Shown here one piece after another: positions 1 to 11,869 of a DNA stretch of 64,000 nt; the stretch's first letter is position 1; the number at the start of each line of letters is the position of its first letter. The notes under the pieces are model-generated. The model did no database searches and was not told the origin of the DNA. It saw only the letters and a list, made by a program, of their open reading frames with translations. A program made the position numbers and the translations under genes. Origin of the DNA: Rhyzopertha dominica (taxonomy: Eukaryota; Arthropoda; Insecta; Coleoptera; Bostrichidae); NCBI GenBank assembly GCA_025024175.1, contig QCXZ01000064.1:23866286-23930285 (forward strand), read 5' to 3'.

Positions 1-1205
1 GCTGGTTAGGTCGATCCCCGACTCCTCGTAAGGCCTTAAAAATCGATTTAATAACAAAAAATCTAAAAGAATCAACAGCATAGGTTACGATGCTGCCTTT
101 CGTTGGAAATTTGTTTCAGCCCTCGGCGCCTTACATATCTATCCTAGAAAAAATAATTAAAATCGCTCTAAACCGTTCGAAAACCCCATGTAACAGAAAT
201 TTTTATTTCAGGATATCGTAGCTTGTCCTAGAATATACTATGATAATTTTTTTCCGATTTTGTCAAGAGGGGGAATGTAGTTGAAGATTAAATAAAATAA
301 GTTGCACATTTTACCATTTTTGCGACTTTTCTGCTGGAGGGATGCATTTGAAAGGTAGAGTGTCCAGAAAATCAGATTCTGCAGAAAATTTTATAGGCAT
401 CCACAAACATACTTATATAGTTTTTCAATTTTTTGAGTTGTTACGTGATTTTTTGACAATGAAGCGATTTTTCGCATTTTTGATCATTTTTGCGACTTTA
501 ATGATAGAATATCCAGGCATTTGTCCGGCTAAAAGATACTTCCGTCAGGACCGTTCGCAAGTCTACTAGAAGCACTGCAGCAACGTCATGAAACCGTACT
601 TTGGGCAAGACGGCATATCTACGCTTCTTTTACGGCCGTTGGCGTTTTATTTATTTATTTAGAAATAAATATTTATTCAGAAAAGTAAATAAGTTTGGAT
701 CAGATGTCGCTATAAGATCGTAGCGTATTTTTGTAAAGAAAATGGTGTACCTAATAAGTTAGACGAAATTTGAGACTAATGAAGTTATATATGTCAGGGT
801 GCCCATATCTATGTATTTAAAATTTTCCGCAGAGTATGCTTTTCCCTTCTCTTGATCCTACAAATGTATTCTTCTAGCGACAAAACAATATTTTTTAATG
901 GTATATTTTAAGTCGTAAAAAATCAACAACATTACCTACATTTGAGTGTGTATACCAACGTACAATTTTCCGTAGAACCAGTTTCTCATGTTCGTTGATC
1001 TTAAAAATTCACCTCGTTGGCATAAAAGTGGTTAAAATGATGAAAATAACGAAAAAATGAAACTTCAATTTTCAACCCTCTTGCCCTTCCTAAAAAAGCT
1101 AAAAAAAATTTTGATACGAACTACAATATCCTGAAATGAGATTTTCTGTTGCATGGGGGTTCCAAACGTTCTAGAGCAATTTTGATTATTTTCAGTTTTT
1201 TTGTG
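1..1205. repeat. Degenerate inverted-repeat (foldback/MITE-like) element
   Basis: The segment around 141-230 matches the reverse complement of about 1110-1205: both carry a CATG-AACAGAAA block followed by ATTTCAGGATAT. By eye the two arms agree at roughly three quarters of sites over some 85 bp. Weaker similarity continues inward, where both arms have an AAGAGGG motif before a T-rich stretch. The centre holds no convincing gene; the open frames are short and low in complexity. The outer left end may lie before the window. No terminal motif or target duplication was identified, so the transposon superfamily is unknown. Confidence 0.5.
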
Positions 1206-2122
1206 CTATGCACAAGATGGTCCAGAGAACCATCTCAAACCTATTCTGTATTAGTCTACGTTGCGGGGGGGGGGATACCTTTATCATCAGTACCTTATTA
1301 TTCAAGTGCAAATTCCTTATAGGTAGAAGAGTGTATATGTATAGCAAGATTATTTATCAGACAACAGTGAACATAAAGCTAACGAATACAATACGAAATT
1401 GTACATAACATAGGCGCAAACCCACTAGCCTAATTAGAACAGTTTTTTTATATGGTCAAATCCTAGGTGTTGAAGTAATAGTTAAGCAAACCCTAGCTGA
1501 AGTTTTCTTTTTTTTAAAAGGAATGAAATAACATAAAATACACCAAAGGTAATGAAAAGTAGCGGTTATCTCACTCTGGATAAGTTTGTGACTGTTGTGC
1601 ATATAGCCTATAGTTGGCAGTCATGCGGANNCTGTTATTGATAAGCTTTAATCACAGCTAAGCCATTAATTATATTTTATTTTCTTTTTCTCCTTTTTAA
1701 GAATGCCTTNCAAATCCGAAAATAAGAAGAATCGAGCAATGCGTCGTTCATAAGACAAAGTTGATAGTAAATGTTTACCAAANGATGTTTATTTCAAAGA
1801 TAAATCGCNTATTCATTTCAATGAGCATTAAGGCGTCTTTGAGAATTTTGATTAACTATAGACATAAAATGTTTTTGGGAATTTACTTTTATATTTCAAA
1901 TAAATGGTTCAAAGGCTAAATTTCTGCTGGTCGTTTTTGATAAATTGATATCTGATGTGAAGTGTATGGATATGGATATTACCTACATATTATTTTCTTA
2001 ATGATTTCTAAACTAATGGTTGCCTTTCCTCGAATAACTTTAGTTGATTGGAATAACTAACTATACTAGTATATTTCAAAACAANATTATAGATTTTTTT
2101 TTAGTTGAAGAAATGAGTACCA
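1206..2122. other. Intergenic, no gene seen
   Basis: AT-rich DNA with several ambiguous bases. It contains a run of ten G at 1265-1274. No coding pattern, RNA gene or recognisable transposon end was found. Confidence 0.5.
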
Positions 2123-4927
2123 CACTGAGAGAAATGGGTTATTAGATATAAAAGAAAAGCTTAATGAATTACAACTTGTAGATTTAAAATAGGCGCCAAA
2201 ANTAACTACCATTATTCAATGCAAATACAGAATATTATACTAGGAAGTTTATTACATAATATTTAAAGTGTTTAGGTATAATAGTCAAGAAATAGTATCA
2301 TTTAGAACTACATATTTTTAGTTTCCAAGTACTCTACTTGTAAAAATAACATTCCAGGTAGTTTAAGATATTCAACATGTAGTGGCATGCATTACAACTA
2401 CACATTCTTTTATTTTAAAGTATTGTAGTTGCACAAATTATAATTTTAAATGTTAATTATAATCATCATGTAGTAGTATAATTTACTACTACAAGTTTGT
2501 TTTTTTTTTAAAAACGTAGTTATATACCTACTATAATATAGGCTATTATTTTGAACTTACGATGGGTTATAAATTAGGAGTCATTTACATAAAAAGATAA
2601 TAATTGTATTATTAAAAATTGAGATTAGTCTTGCTCGTTTTACTACATAATTGCCTAAACAACTGAAGCAATTTTGCTATCATGACAGCAGGTATTCGAT
2701 CTCCTCTTTAAAGAACTTTGCTATCAACAAGGTACGTTTTAGTAGGCTTACCTGACTTCGCTGGAAACAAAGTTTTTTGAGGAGGTGATCGAAAACTTGT
2801 TGGCACAATACAACAAATTTAATGCCTCCGCTATTTGACAATTTTATATATACGAGTAATAGCACTCAACTTTTGTAATAAATTTATTTTTTATGCAAAT
2901 AGATCTTATTTCTATACCCCGTAGCAGACTGAAAAAAGAAAAACGACTTTCATATTAATATTAAACGCCATATCGCGTATACCAAACAGCAACGTTCTGA
3001 AAATATCTAAAGCACACGTACCGATATCACAAATATTTAAGAATGTTAAAATTACAACACTAGTAATTGACAAAAAATACGCATCTTGTAGAGGTATATT
3101 TATGAATTAATTATGAATTTAACATGCCGTAAAAACCCTGAAAAGACAACTAAACATAATCCATGTGCAGAAATTGGGTTTCTCCGGGTGTCGCGCCTGG
3201 TTGGAATAGACTATGTTGCTTCTTGCTCTTCAGGAAATATTACATATACATATTTGCCTCGACAGTTCAAAAACCGCTGACGCCCAATTCTGTAGGCAAA
3301 TCATTGGTTTTAAAGAAGTAAAAACAGAGAAACTTCTTTTCTTTACCTCCGGACTATGTTGCAGCTCCTGTCTAACAATAACCTGGACTAACCAGCGTCG
3401 ATTTAATATTTTGTGTAGTTTGTAACGAGTAAGTACTTCCTTTCCTCATTACAACATTGTAATAATTTTAAAAGTGGCACCAAAACCTAAAAAAATAATA
3501 TTGCTTGAAATGAGAAACAACTGAAGGGTCTAAAAGTTAGTGAAGTTTCTTCATAATATAACTTTGTCTGTTTAAAACTTTTTTAATTTTATTTAGATAA
3601 ATGCTTGCCTGACTGACTATTTTTTAACTAAAGTACTTAAAATATGTAATTAATGCCTTCCTACCTACATTACCCCCAAAATATATTTTAATTATATTTT
3701 TGATTAATCCATTACAACATCTTTTTTTTAAGTTAAATGACTTGGAAAGAGCTTTCACTCATTGTGGAACGTTTTCAAACAATTAAGTAGCTTGGACTGA
3801 TTGTTCCGAAGCTAATTAATTAAGATTAATTTTTCGACTAACTGATTAATCAAAGCAACAAATACTTATGATCCATGCCTTATATATCGTAAATCAGGCA
3901 CCTAAAGTGGCTCTCACTGATAGGTATTATAGATATCACAAAGAAAAACAGTTTTGATAACGCTTTCGTACTTAATCACGTGATAACCACGTGTAGTACA
4001 ATCGCAAAATGGCAGAATGCGATATAGGGATGATCATCTTTGAATATATTCAACATAGTCAACTAATTTATATGGGATGTTGGCATTACAATAATACTTT
4101 ACTTTTCTAACTGACTAGTAGCACACAATTTGTGTTGCTGTAATAATGCTATTTAGACGGCATGGCAGCATTTTAGTAGCACGAGCAAACAACATCTGTT
4201 GACGACATTTATTGGAACTTGTACTTACCTTCCAATGGATTAACGAGGTTTTCCAAAGCTTTAATTTGCTTTCTATTTTCAACAATATTTTTTCTTTTTT
4301 TAATATCAAAGTTCGTTTGGTGACTACGAAACCACGCACCACGCGGCACTTGCACTGAACTGCTAAACGCCATTACGCTTTTAAAACTAGCCAGTGTTGT
4401 CAACTTTCTATGCGGGATAGCATACCGTATTTCATCATTGAATTACCGTATTTGAGTCTCCATTACGGTATCTAACTAGTAAATATTATAGCCTCTGTTT
4501 GCTTACTGCCTTAAACATGCAAAGCTTGCGATTAAGGATACTGGTCATACATCGAACAATTGCTAAACATTGTACATGAATTCTAATTAGCGTATAGTTG
4601 GCAACGCTGCGAAAACATATACTCTTGAGCTGTTAATACTACAACTACGAATTTAACATTTTAAAATATGTAGCAGTAAAATATTCAGCATGTAAAATAA
4701 CACGACGTAGTTGTAAATACAATAACTACAAAAATTCTGTTCTTAAAACACACATTTCAAAATATAACATAATGTTCTAAAGGGTCAGTAGTACTAACTA
4801 ATAATTTTGTATACATAAAGAGCTATATATACAAGATACAGTAAATATTGCAGTTAGGGTTATCACGTAAAGTTTTGTAAAAACAACTTGGTAGGACTAA
4901 ACATGTAGTACTACATTTCTCTCAGTG
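2123..4927. mobile_element. CACTG-ended DNA transposon, non-autonomous or decayed
   Basis: The left end reads CACTGAGAGAAATG and the right end is its exact reverse complement, CATTTCTCTCAGTG. Both ends are flanked by the dinucleotide CA (2121-2122 and 4928-4929), which could be a 2-bp target duplication. The first and last few hundred bases carry many short subterminal copies of GTAGT/ACTAC-containing motifs in both orientations, for example near 2390-2520 and 4635-4735. Subterminal repeats, CACTA/CACTG termini and short duplications are typical of the CACTA (EnSpm/CMC) superfamily, so that is the favoured class by inference. Two minus-strand exon-like pieces ending at splice-donor-like sites lie inside (4229-4373, and one ending at 2752 before GTAAGC). 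No transposase was recognised. A two-base duplication could arise by chance. Confidence 0.55.
4229..4373 (-). CDS. Candidate first coding exon inside the CACTG element, function unknown
   Basis: On the minus strand an ATG at 4373-4371 opens a frame of about 48 codons with balanced codon use. It ends at 4229 against a canonical donor, GTAAGT, at 4228-4223. The peptide starts MAFSSSVQVPRGAW and continues into a lysine- and asparagine-rich segment. The frame is also open upstream to about 4403 without another ATG. I do not recognise the protein, and no matching downstream exon was proven. A second exon-like minus-strand segment, ending at 2752 before GTAAGC, could belong to the same unit. It may be a transposon-encoded gene, a captured host exon, or a chance open frame next to a donor-like hexamer. 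Confidence 0.25.
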
Positions 4928-4929
4928 CA

Positions 4930-5924
4930 TATTGTGTTATTGTAAAAGAAAAGCTGGACGAGCCATTCTAAGACGATATCTCATATAAATGGCAAATTTC
5001 TACTTGTGTGTGAAATGTAAAAAATATAAATTGCAGGAATGCATCGTAACTACGATTCTGGTAAGCAGTTACTAGAAATGAGTGAGCAGCAATAAAATGC
5101 TGAATATATAGCAAAAGATTCACATGAAATCCAAAAATCGTCGACTTACAGTCCGTTGTTGCTTTAGTCAGTGACCTTTGTTATTGCCATTTTCATGTTT
5201 TTTTTGTATTCCTTATGCAAACGAGTTGTCCTACTCCATTTGCACATAATATAAGTATATGTATATCTCCTTGTGCGCAAAATTTGTCATTTGGTTCGGA
5301 CACTTTTGTAGCAAAAGTTGTATTTGAATAGAAGCGTACGGGGCCACACTAGTACCCTAGGCACTAAAAAATGGTCATTGTGCTGCTAGCTACCACCCTG
5401 AGTTTGTAAACTAGATTGTTAATTTCACACAGCTTTCTCTAAAATTTATTCACGCTTTTGGAAAAAATAGTTGCAAAACTCGTAAGCTAGACCGTATAAG
5501 AGAGAACCGCATTTAAAACTTATAATTCTTACTCGCTGTTAGCAGCTTTTAATGTTGGGTCCTTGGGTCCTTGGCTCCTTGTAGCCTTTTCTCAAGTTTG
5601 GCCTGGATATGATACGGCAGATCTTATGAAGAATCACTATTCAGTTTTCTTTCGTTGACAGCATTTTGTCACTAGACGTATCAGATTTATGATAGGATAT
5701 AACGCATTCAGTAACTATCACTGTATACCATGTATCTAACAAATAACAATATTTTAGTATAGTGTTCTACTCATGTTTTTATAACAGCCTTTGTTTATCT
5801 ACAAATACATTTTAGATGGAACTGAAGAAATGCATCATTACCTATATGAAAACAGTTTTTTACATTTTAGTATAATATCAAATGTGTTACCGATGCAACA
5901 ATTTTTATGCAGAGTGTATATTCC
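4930..5924. other. Intergenic, no gene seen
   Basis: AT-rich sequence with no coding signal. The only local feature is a three-copy degenerate 8-bp repeat of the GGGTCCTT type near 5556-5580. Confidence 0.5.
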
Positions 5925-6440
5925 TGCTCCATAAGCGAATCTGTGGAGAGTAATTCGTTCCCAAAAAGGGCGACCATCTCGCATACCAGCTAGGCCGACT
6001 GGCATCCAGGCCTGATCTAAAGTGGCTCGTTACCGGAGCTGGCCGGCTCACTGACAACGTGGATGTTTAATTAGTGAGCAGGACCGCGGCAGAAGGGGCT
6101 GCTGCTGCCTCCCGATACCATCTCGCGGATTGTTCTCTGATTTACGGCCGCCAAATATGGTGCAGCTTGTGCGCGGTATTTAATTACGGATCGGCGCTCT
6201 GACGGAGGAGCCATCGGCTATTGTCACCGCTGATTGGATGGACGTCCGCTCGTTTGGCGGTACCGGCATCGATTTCGCTTAATTGAAGCCCTCGGAGCAA
6301 TTCGCGTATTTTAAGAAGGACGATTGGTTTTTGGTCCACATGCAAATGCCGCCCGTAAAAGGTAGGGACGAGGTCGATTGGAGTCCGTTCCCCTAAAATA
6401 ACACCATAATTGGAAAACATTGTAAGGATGTATTAACGCG
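5925..6440. promoter_or_regulatory. GC-elevated single-copy island, candidate enhancer or exon
   Basis: Base composition rises sharply above the AT-rich surroundings. No repeat-family match was seen elsewhere in the window. The island contains homeodomain-type sites (TTTAATTAG near 6067, TTTAATTACG near 6179). A 78-codon minus-strand open frame (6184-6420) crosses it, but it has no recognisable domain, and open frames of this size are expected in GC-rich DNA. The function as a conserved non-coding element is inferred only from composition and motifs. Confidence 0.3.
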
Positions 6441-6867
6441 CTATGGTAACATAACGTTAGTCTTCACTGGGTTCTCCCTCGTAGGAATGAGCTCTTCGAG
6501 AGCATATCTCAAATTTTGAAGTGCAAAAATCATCGTCATTGTTTTCTATGAAGACTTTTAAGTCAATTATATTATGATGTGGCAGTTCCATCATGCCTGC
6601 TTACAGATCAAAATTAACAGGAAATTCTGATTGCCAGCTATAAGATCCTCTCTTCATATGACTGTGATTTGACGTCATTAACTTATTAGGGAATGCACAC
6701 TATGTTAAGAAGGTTGCGACTTCTAGTAATCGCAATGATAGAGTTGGGCATATTATGTTAGTGGTTATTGGTTAAGGACAANTAATTTATTTTCTTCTTA
6801 TCATATTCACGCTCTCTCTCTCTTACCACTACCCACCCGAGCTCTGGGTTACAGACCATAGATAAGA

Positions 6868-7044
6868 GAGTTAGTTGTAGTTGGTTGTTACAGACAAGAT
6901 TGCCACGTTGAAGTATACAGATGCATATCAAATTGGCAGAATACAGGTCACTTAATTTAAGAAATAGTTCCCATTATGGCGTCTAGGTGGCTTCTTGATC
7001 ATGTCATTTTGTAGCTGACAGATGGCATTGCCATCTGCTTTTCC
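6868..7044 (+). repeat. Foldback-family D fragment (copy 1)
   Basis: This segment aligns with 57516-57768, starting at a TGTAGTTGGTTG block and ending at GACAGATGGCATTGCCATCT. The last part contains a 17-base near-palindrome, AGATGGCA-T-TGCCATCT. It lacks the longer inverted arms of the copies at 26.6 kb and 56.6 kb. The hAT element at 7053 begins immediately downstream. Confidence 0.6.
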
Positions 7045-7052
7045 ACTAATTC

Positions 7053-7753
7053 CAGTGATAGGCGTTTACGTGTAAATTATAATTTTCTATACAACGCGCG
7101 TAGAAAATGTAGATAAAGCGTAGATTTTGGGTAGAAAATGTGACACGAGTATATTATTGCTATTTTGTGTTAATTGTGTGCATTGTAGAAACTATTTTGC
7201 TTCAATTTCCCTGTTTTATGGGCTGCTCCATGTACCGAATTCCTTAAAAATTTTAAAGCAATGCAGTATTTTTAATATTTATATTACAAATTAGCAGAAC
7301 TTATTTTAGTAAGTCACCAGAGTATACAAACGATTTTATTACTTTCTTGGGACGCATAGAACAAAGATGCGTTTCGAAGTCTTTTCTTGTACGAGTATAT
7401 TATATACAATAGGTCCTTTTTGAGTTTATACCCGTAGACAAGAAAGGCAATGATCACAGTTTACAGTCATTGAAGGTCCATTTGACCGATTGAGGGCTCC
7501 AAAGTGCTTTTGATAGCACACTTGTGCTGTTTAGTCGGTCTTTCTGACCCTAATAACCGTATACCCAAACAAGTTATTGTTGTTTAAACCTAGTTAACTT
7601 AATTACAACGAAGTAGTATTTAGATTAGTTAATAAGGAACAGAAATAATAGAATACAAAATAATACTGTAATTAGAGGTGTTTTGAGCAGTAAGTATACT
7701 TACGCGTAGATTATGACGTAATCTACAAGGAGTATTCTACGAGCCCATCACTG
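7053..7753 (+). mobile_element. Non-autonomous hAT-type DNA transposon, complete with 8-bp TSD
   Basis: The element begins CAGTGATAGGCG and ends GCCCATCACTG, so its terminal inverted repeat is CAGTGATGGGC-like. It is flanked by a perfect 8-bp duplication, ACTAATTC, at 7045-7052 and 7754-7761. CAGTG termini with 8-bp duplications are diagnostic of the hAT superfamily. The 701-bp length and absence of a transposase frame make it a MITE-like derivative. Subterminal copies of a GCGTAGA-AAT motif near both ends probably represent transposase-binding repeats. A second copy, sharing about 480 bp of the left part, lies at 61905-62390. Confidence 0.9.
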
Positions 7754-7761
7754 ACTAATTC

Positions 7762-8194
7762 AGTCAATAACCCTTCAGAAACATCACAACAACTAAAACG
7801 TTTCCAGGAATAAACGAAAGCGTAATGACCCAAAATTTATGCGAATTGCATTAAATCGGCTACACGAATCTACATCTTCAAATTTTACTTTCCAACTGAC
7901 ATTGTCAAATCTTACATTAATTTACATGGTGAGCTGGACCGAAATGACACGAGAGGTAGAACGACATTAACTTTAAGTTTCGTAAAAAGCATTAGTTGCT
8001 GATACGTTTGTCGGAGGATGGACGAACTCCTACTTACCTTCTATGGCGCGAAGCCGATTTTTTCCCCATTAACATTTTCCGCCGGTTTTCAAAATAAAAA
8101 ATATACTCAAAGCTAACCAAACTAGCCAAAGCCTAAAATGGTTGCCTCGTGGATCGTTCGGATCCAAAATTAGAATACCACACGAAATGACCAA
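7762..8194. other. Intergenic, no gene seen
   Basis: AT-rich non-coding sequence between the hAT element and the family C repeat. Nothing further could be recognised. Confidence 0.45.
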
Positions 8195-8301
8195 CAACTA
8201 GACTGTTTTTTTATTATTGGTGTTTTTGGATTAGACCGTTTCAATTTTGGAAATGTGATCGACATTTCGCCTACTTTTGTAAAAGTCATCATCAGGACAG
8301 G
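8195..8301 (-). repeat. Short repeat family C with hammerhead-like core
   Basis: On the minus strand the segment reads CTGATGA (8295-8289), then about 20 bases containing a CTTTT/AAAAG hairpin, then GAAATGTC (8268-8261). This order of heptamer, hairpin and GAAA resembles the CUGAUGA, stem II, GAAA portion of a hammerhead ribozyme. The hairpin is not flush with the core, so an active ribozyme is not demonstrated. Outer boundaries are uncertain; no second copy of this exact family was seen in the window. Confidence 0.35.
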
Positions 8302-9589
8302 ACTATAAAATATGGCACAAGCTTATTAACGCGAGATTCACATCATAGCTCAGCCAAGCAATAAAGTTGCAACATACTAAACATAAAGTTCTGCAGCTCT
8401 GCCAAATCATACCTAATACCTCAAGCTAAAGTAATTGACGATTTGAATCTTCCAGTTATAACTAATCAGTGAGATTTCAATGTTTCAAAGCTTCCATAGC
8501 CGTGGCGAATTGCAAAGCAGCCATATGGCCGACTGTTTTAAGAAGTTCTGTCTACCGATTTCACTGGAACAAAAATAATTTGGATACCTTCTGCTACAGT
8601 TTCAGCAATAGTGATACAGTAAAGAGATTATTGTAGGCGACTTCAATACCTATTGACTTGCTCAGAGAGATACGACATCAAACTTCATTTATGTGGGAAT
8701 GACTGCAAAGGNCTNTAGCGCAATCAAGCATAGCGCCTACAAAACTATACGAACTAGTTATAATATATGTTTCTATTAGTTTACGGTTGTGAATAGTAAC
8801 TGCTTTTAGTTCCGGTACCCTAATCTCACGGCGGGTTAGCATGTTCGAGCACACTTGGTTCGTGCCCTTTATGTTTTTTTTTCCTCAGTCTACTAACGGC
8901 GAAGTAATAGAAAGCCTTTTCAGAAAAAGAGCATTTTTATAGTTTGGCCGAGATGTATTTAATTCCATTTTAAATGTGAAAGATACATTTCTCATAAAAA
9001 GCAAAAAAAGTACATGTTGATCATCGTTAGCTAAGACTTATCCAACGAGCCCGATTTGTTAAGCCGTTCTTGAGCTATCAGTGTGACAGACATCAGACAG
9101 GCGGAGAAAGTGCGGACAATAGCGCCCTGTCTTCATACATGAAGTTCAATATGCGCTAAGAAAATTAATTTTGATTAAAAAAATGGGAAAAAGTAAAAAT
9201 GAGAATTATTTGAAGAATCTCGGTATGGAGGACTAAAAGTGGACTTTGAAGAACAATTTTTGGTAACACATTCTAAGAAAATATCTTGTGTATTTCGTTA
9301 TCAGCAGCTATGTTCAGTTCAGTTCAGTTGTTTCTCAATTCTGTAGGTAAATATTGATTTGTCTATATATTGGTTTGGCTCTAAAACAAGCTAAAGGTGT
9401 GGTTTCAGAATAAAGTATATATACTTACTTTGCTTATAAAGCAATATTGAAGTACTCCATTATAACAGAATATGTTGACAGTGCGGTTGACAGTATGAAC
9501 AGCAGCGAAAATTTCAGATTACAAGATTGTTGGGAAACTCCCAATAACTACCTGTAGCAGAAAATGGCATGATTTATTAAAATTCCAGA
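8302..9589. other. Intergenic with an unclassified repeat-like stretch
   Basis: No gene was seen. The stretch 9050-9125 has the look of a dispersed insect repeat tail (tandem CAGACA-type motifs after a GCCGTTCTTGAG block), but no second copy occurs here, so it is not classified. Confidence 0.35.
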
Positions 9590-9905
9590 CGATAGTTGCC
9601 TACAACGGGGTTCGGTCTTTTAATCGAAATCGTGATAAAAGCCATTGTCCCCGCCTACTTCAAAGTCCGCTAGTTAGAGGCCCTAATTGATTATTAAGTA
9701 TGAGTCCGCTGAGAGGTGTGAATTATGGATGTAATAAAAATGCCGGCGATGTAATAAATTAAAGCATCCTGGCGGGACCTACGGAAGATGAATGCTTTGT
9801 TGTGACGCTGTCACTGGGCGCATCGACTGGGAACGAGAGTTGGGAATCAAGGTACAAATCACCTACTGCCCCTTTGCGGGTTCAGAATGCGGGTCAGCTT
9901 GATAT
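9590..9905. promoter_or_regulatory. GC-elevated single-copy island, candidate regulatory element
   Basis: Composition is less AT-rich than the flanks. The island contains TAATTGATTATTA near 9687 and two closely spaced GATGTAATAAA motifs near 9727 and 9747, consistent with clustered homeodomain-type sites. No open frame of note and no repeat match were seen. Regulatory function is inferred. Confidence 0.3.
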
Positions 9906-10009
9906 TAAAAGCAGTTTGCGTTTTGATCAACATGTTCTACTTTTACTGAAACCGTGATTTCCATAAACTTAAAAATCATGGAATGGTTTGTTATACATAA
10001 ATTACTTAT

Positions 10010-10660
10010 GTTTTTAATTAAGTCATTAACCCTGATTTTGTCAAGTGCAGCGTAAGATATTTGAGTATTGTCCTCATGAAATCAGACTCCTTTTTCGCCA
10101 AACCTGACCTCTAGAAGCTTCGAGTAATATTCCCTGTTGCTGGACGTTCCCTTCGTAGGTAGTCCACAAGAAGGATACCTTTTACATCCCGAATAACACT
10201 TACCAAAAATTCAACGGCTGATAGACCAGTTTTAGCTTTCTTTGGAACGGGTTTTTTGGCCGTCTGACTGTTGTCACCATAATTACGAATCTATAATTCA
10301 TCCATGGTTATAAAATGACACAAAATCTTTCACTCTTTCGCAAACGTGTCCAGGTATTTATAAAGGGTTTGTTCAGGAGTGAGCAAACGCCGCATCCAAC
10401 TTGCAGACAACTATCTACCTCATGTATAAAGATTCGGTTAGAATATGATATTGCACACTTTCTAGGTATTCACACAGTCTTAGCAGTTTCGTTTATCTTC
10501 ATCATATCACTAAAGACAATTTAGAGTACGTTATTGATCATTTATTCAGTGGTAGCAGATTTTGACCAATGCGATCGTGTTTTACATCCTGTACTCGTTC
10601 GACTACGCATGAAGTCAGTTAATCCACGCCTTGACGGTTGAGAAGGACAAAGAATTTTTT
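10010..10660 (-). pseudogene. Decayed mariner-type transposase relic
   Basis: Minus-strand translation in shifting frames gives pieces typical of mariner transposases. These include a helix-turn-helix-like stretch resembling KINETAKTVWIPRKC near 10490-10440, and a catalytic-core piece with PKKAKTGLSAVEFLV then IRDVKGILLVDYL near 10240-10160. Several stops and frameshifts are present. Known mariner proteins have about 345 residues; only about two thirds of that span is represented. Terminal inverted repeats were not found. The element is dead. Confidence 0.6.
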
Positions 10661-11004
10661 TTTCATAAATTTTATATGGAATGACCCATCTTATGAACAA
10701 TAATTGGAAAGCTTATTTCTCAAAGAGTCTTGCTAAGCAAATAATTTTGCTATTTTTATTCATTTATGGGAAATTAGATCAATAATTCTCTTCTCTTCAA
10801 CGAAATGTGATTTTTTTGGGGCTACAATAAAAGCTTGTCCTTACTGGAGTTCAAAATTAAAGAAACAGATATGTGACACCAAACGAAGACGTGCAAAATT
10901 CTTAAATTTCTTTTTATTATTTACCATTACGAGGTATTTTTGATTTAATGTTTTATGAAAATTAATAAAAAGTGCAGACAAAACCATGGAAATCCATGAC
11001 CTTA

Positions 11005-11660
11005 TAAAATGTGTACCTCTTCTTTCAATACAGCACTATAGACGGTTTTAGGGCTCATGACGCACTTTTTGAAATATAGTATCCTAATGCACTCGTCAGT
11101 ATTTGTTTGTCGTAAATCTTCCACGCTTGTAGGTTGAGTTTTGTAAACCATGGATTTTAGACACTCCATGCAAAGAATTTCAAGCGGTCAAATGGGGTGA
11201 TAGTGGCCGACATTTAGTTGTTCCACGCCTACCAATCAAATGATCATACAGGGGGATAGCATCGTGTTGGTTAAATAATTAATATTCGTCCAATATTTAA
11301 TTCTCTTCAACATTACACTGTTTTTTCTTGTACTCTGATTAGGAGATCAACCATTTCTAAATACATTCCACCATTCAACCTTCCGTCAATGAAAATTGGA
11401 GCTGCATTTGCGTTGTCAGGTATTGCAACCCACACATTCAGTTTCTGAGGAATTTGAGTAATATCTACTCAAAAAATATGAGGATTTTTCTTAGTCCATA
11501 TAGTGCACATTATAATTATTCACACGGCCATTAAAAGTAATGTGAACCAAATATTCTTAATTACCTACATTTATGGGGATGAAACTTTCCTTGGAGATTA
11601 ATAAAAGGCTCAAGTGGCTGTGGAAACGTTATATAGGGAGCGAGTAGAATCCACTGCAAA
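11005..11660 (-). pseudogene. Decayed DDE transposase relic (mariner/Tc-like, QQDGAPPHY-type family)
   Basis: Minus-strand translation yields NVWVAIPDNANAAPIF, then about 170 bases downstream IGRRGTTKCRPLSPHLT followed by VYKTQPTSVEDLRQ. These match the order of blocks in a common insect DDE transposase family, where WIGRRG is followed by W-P-SPDLTP. The consensus aspartate region is mutated, and stops and frameshifts separate the blocks. The relic lies directly beside the relic at 10010-10660 but belongs to a different transposase type. Confidence 0.6.
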
Positions 11661-11789
11661 ATGATCAAGAACTTTTAATTGACCATGCCATCATCTATCC
11701 TATTTTCTTTCCCTTTTTAATTTAATACAGATCTAGGGTCTTGGAATTTTCGCACTAGATCAAGAATGTATCCAGCGTCCACTTATTTA

Positions 11790-11866
11790 TTACGGTGCCA
11801 TTCATGTGCGTACCCAGCTTTTGGTCTAAGGGGGCTGGAGGGGGGGGGGGGCAAAGCAGGAATCNC
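11790..11866. repeat. G-run-containing dispersed-repeat fragment
   Basis: A GTGCGTACCCAGC block is followed by a G-rich stretch with a run of about a dozen G (near 11840-11851), then GCAAAG. The G tract and the similar tract at 13696 may be relics of one repeat type, but alignment outside the tracts is poor. Confidence 0.3.
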
Positions 11867-11869
11867 CCT

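Noticed and set aside
6..25. B-box-like GGTCGATCCCCGAC at the window start
   Set aside because: The upstream half would lie outside the window, so neither a tRNA nor a SINE can be judged.
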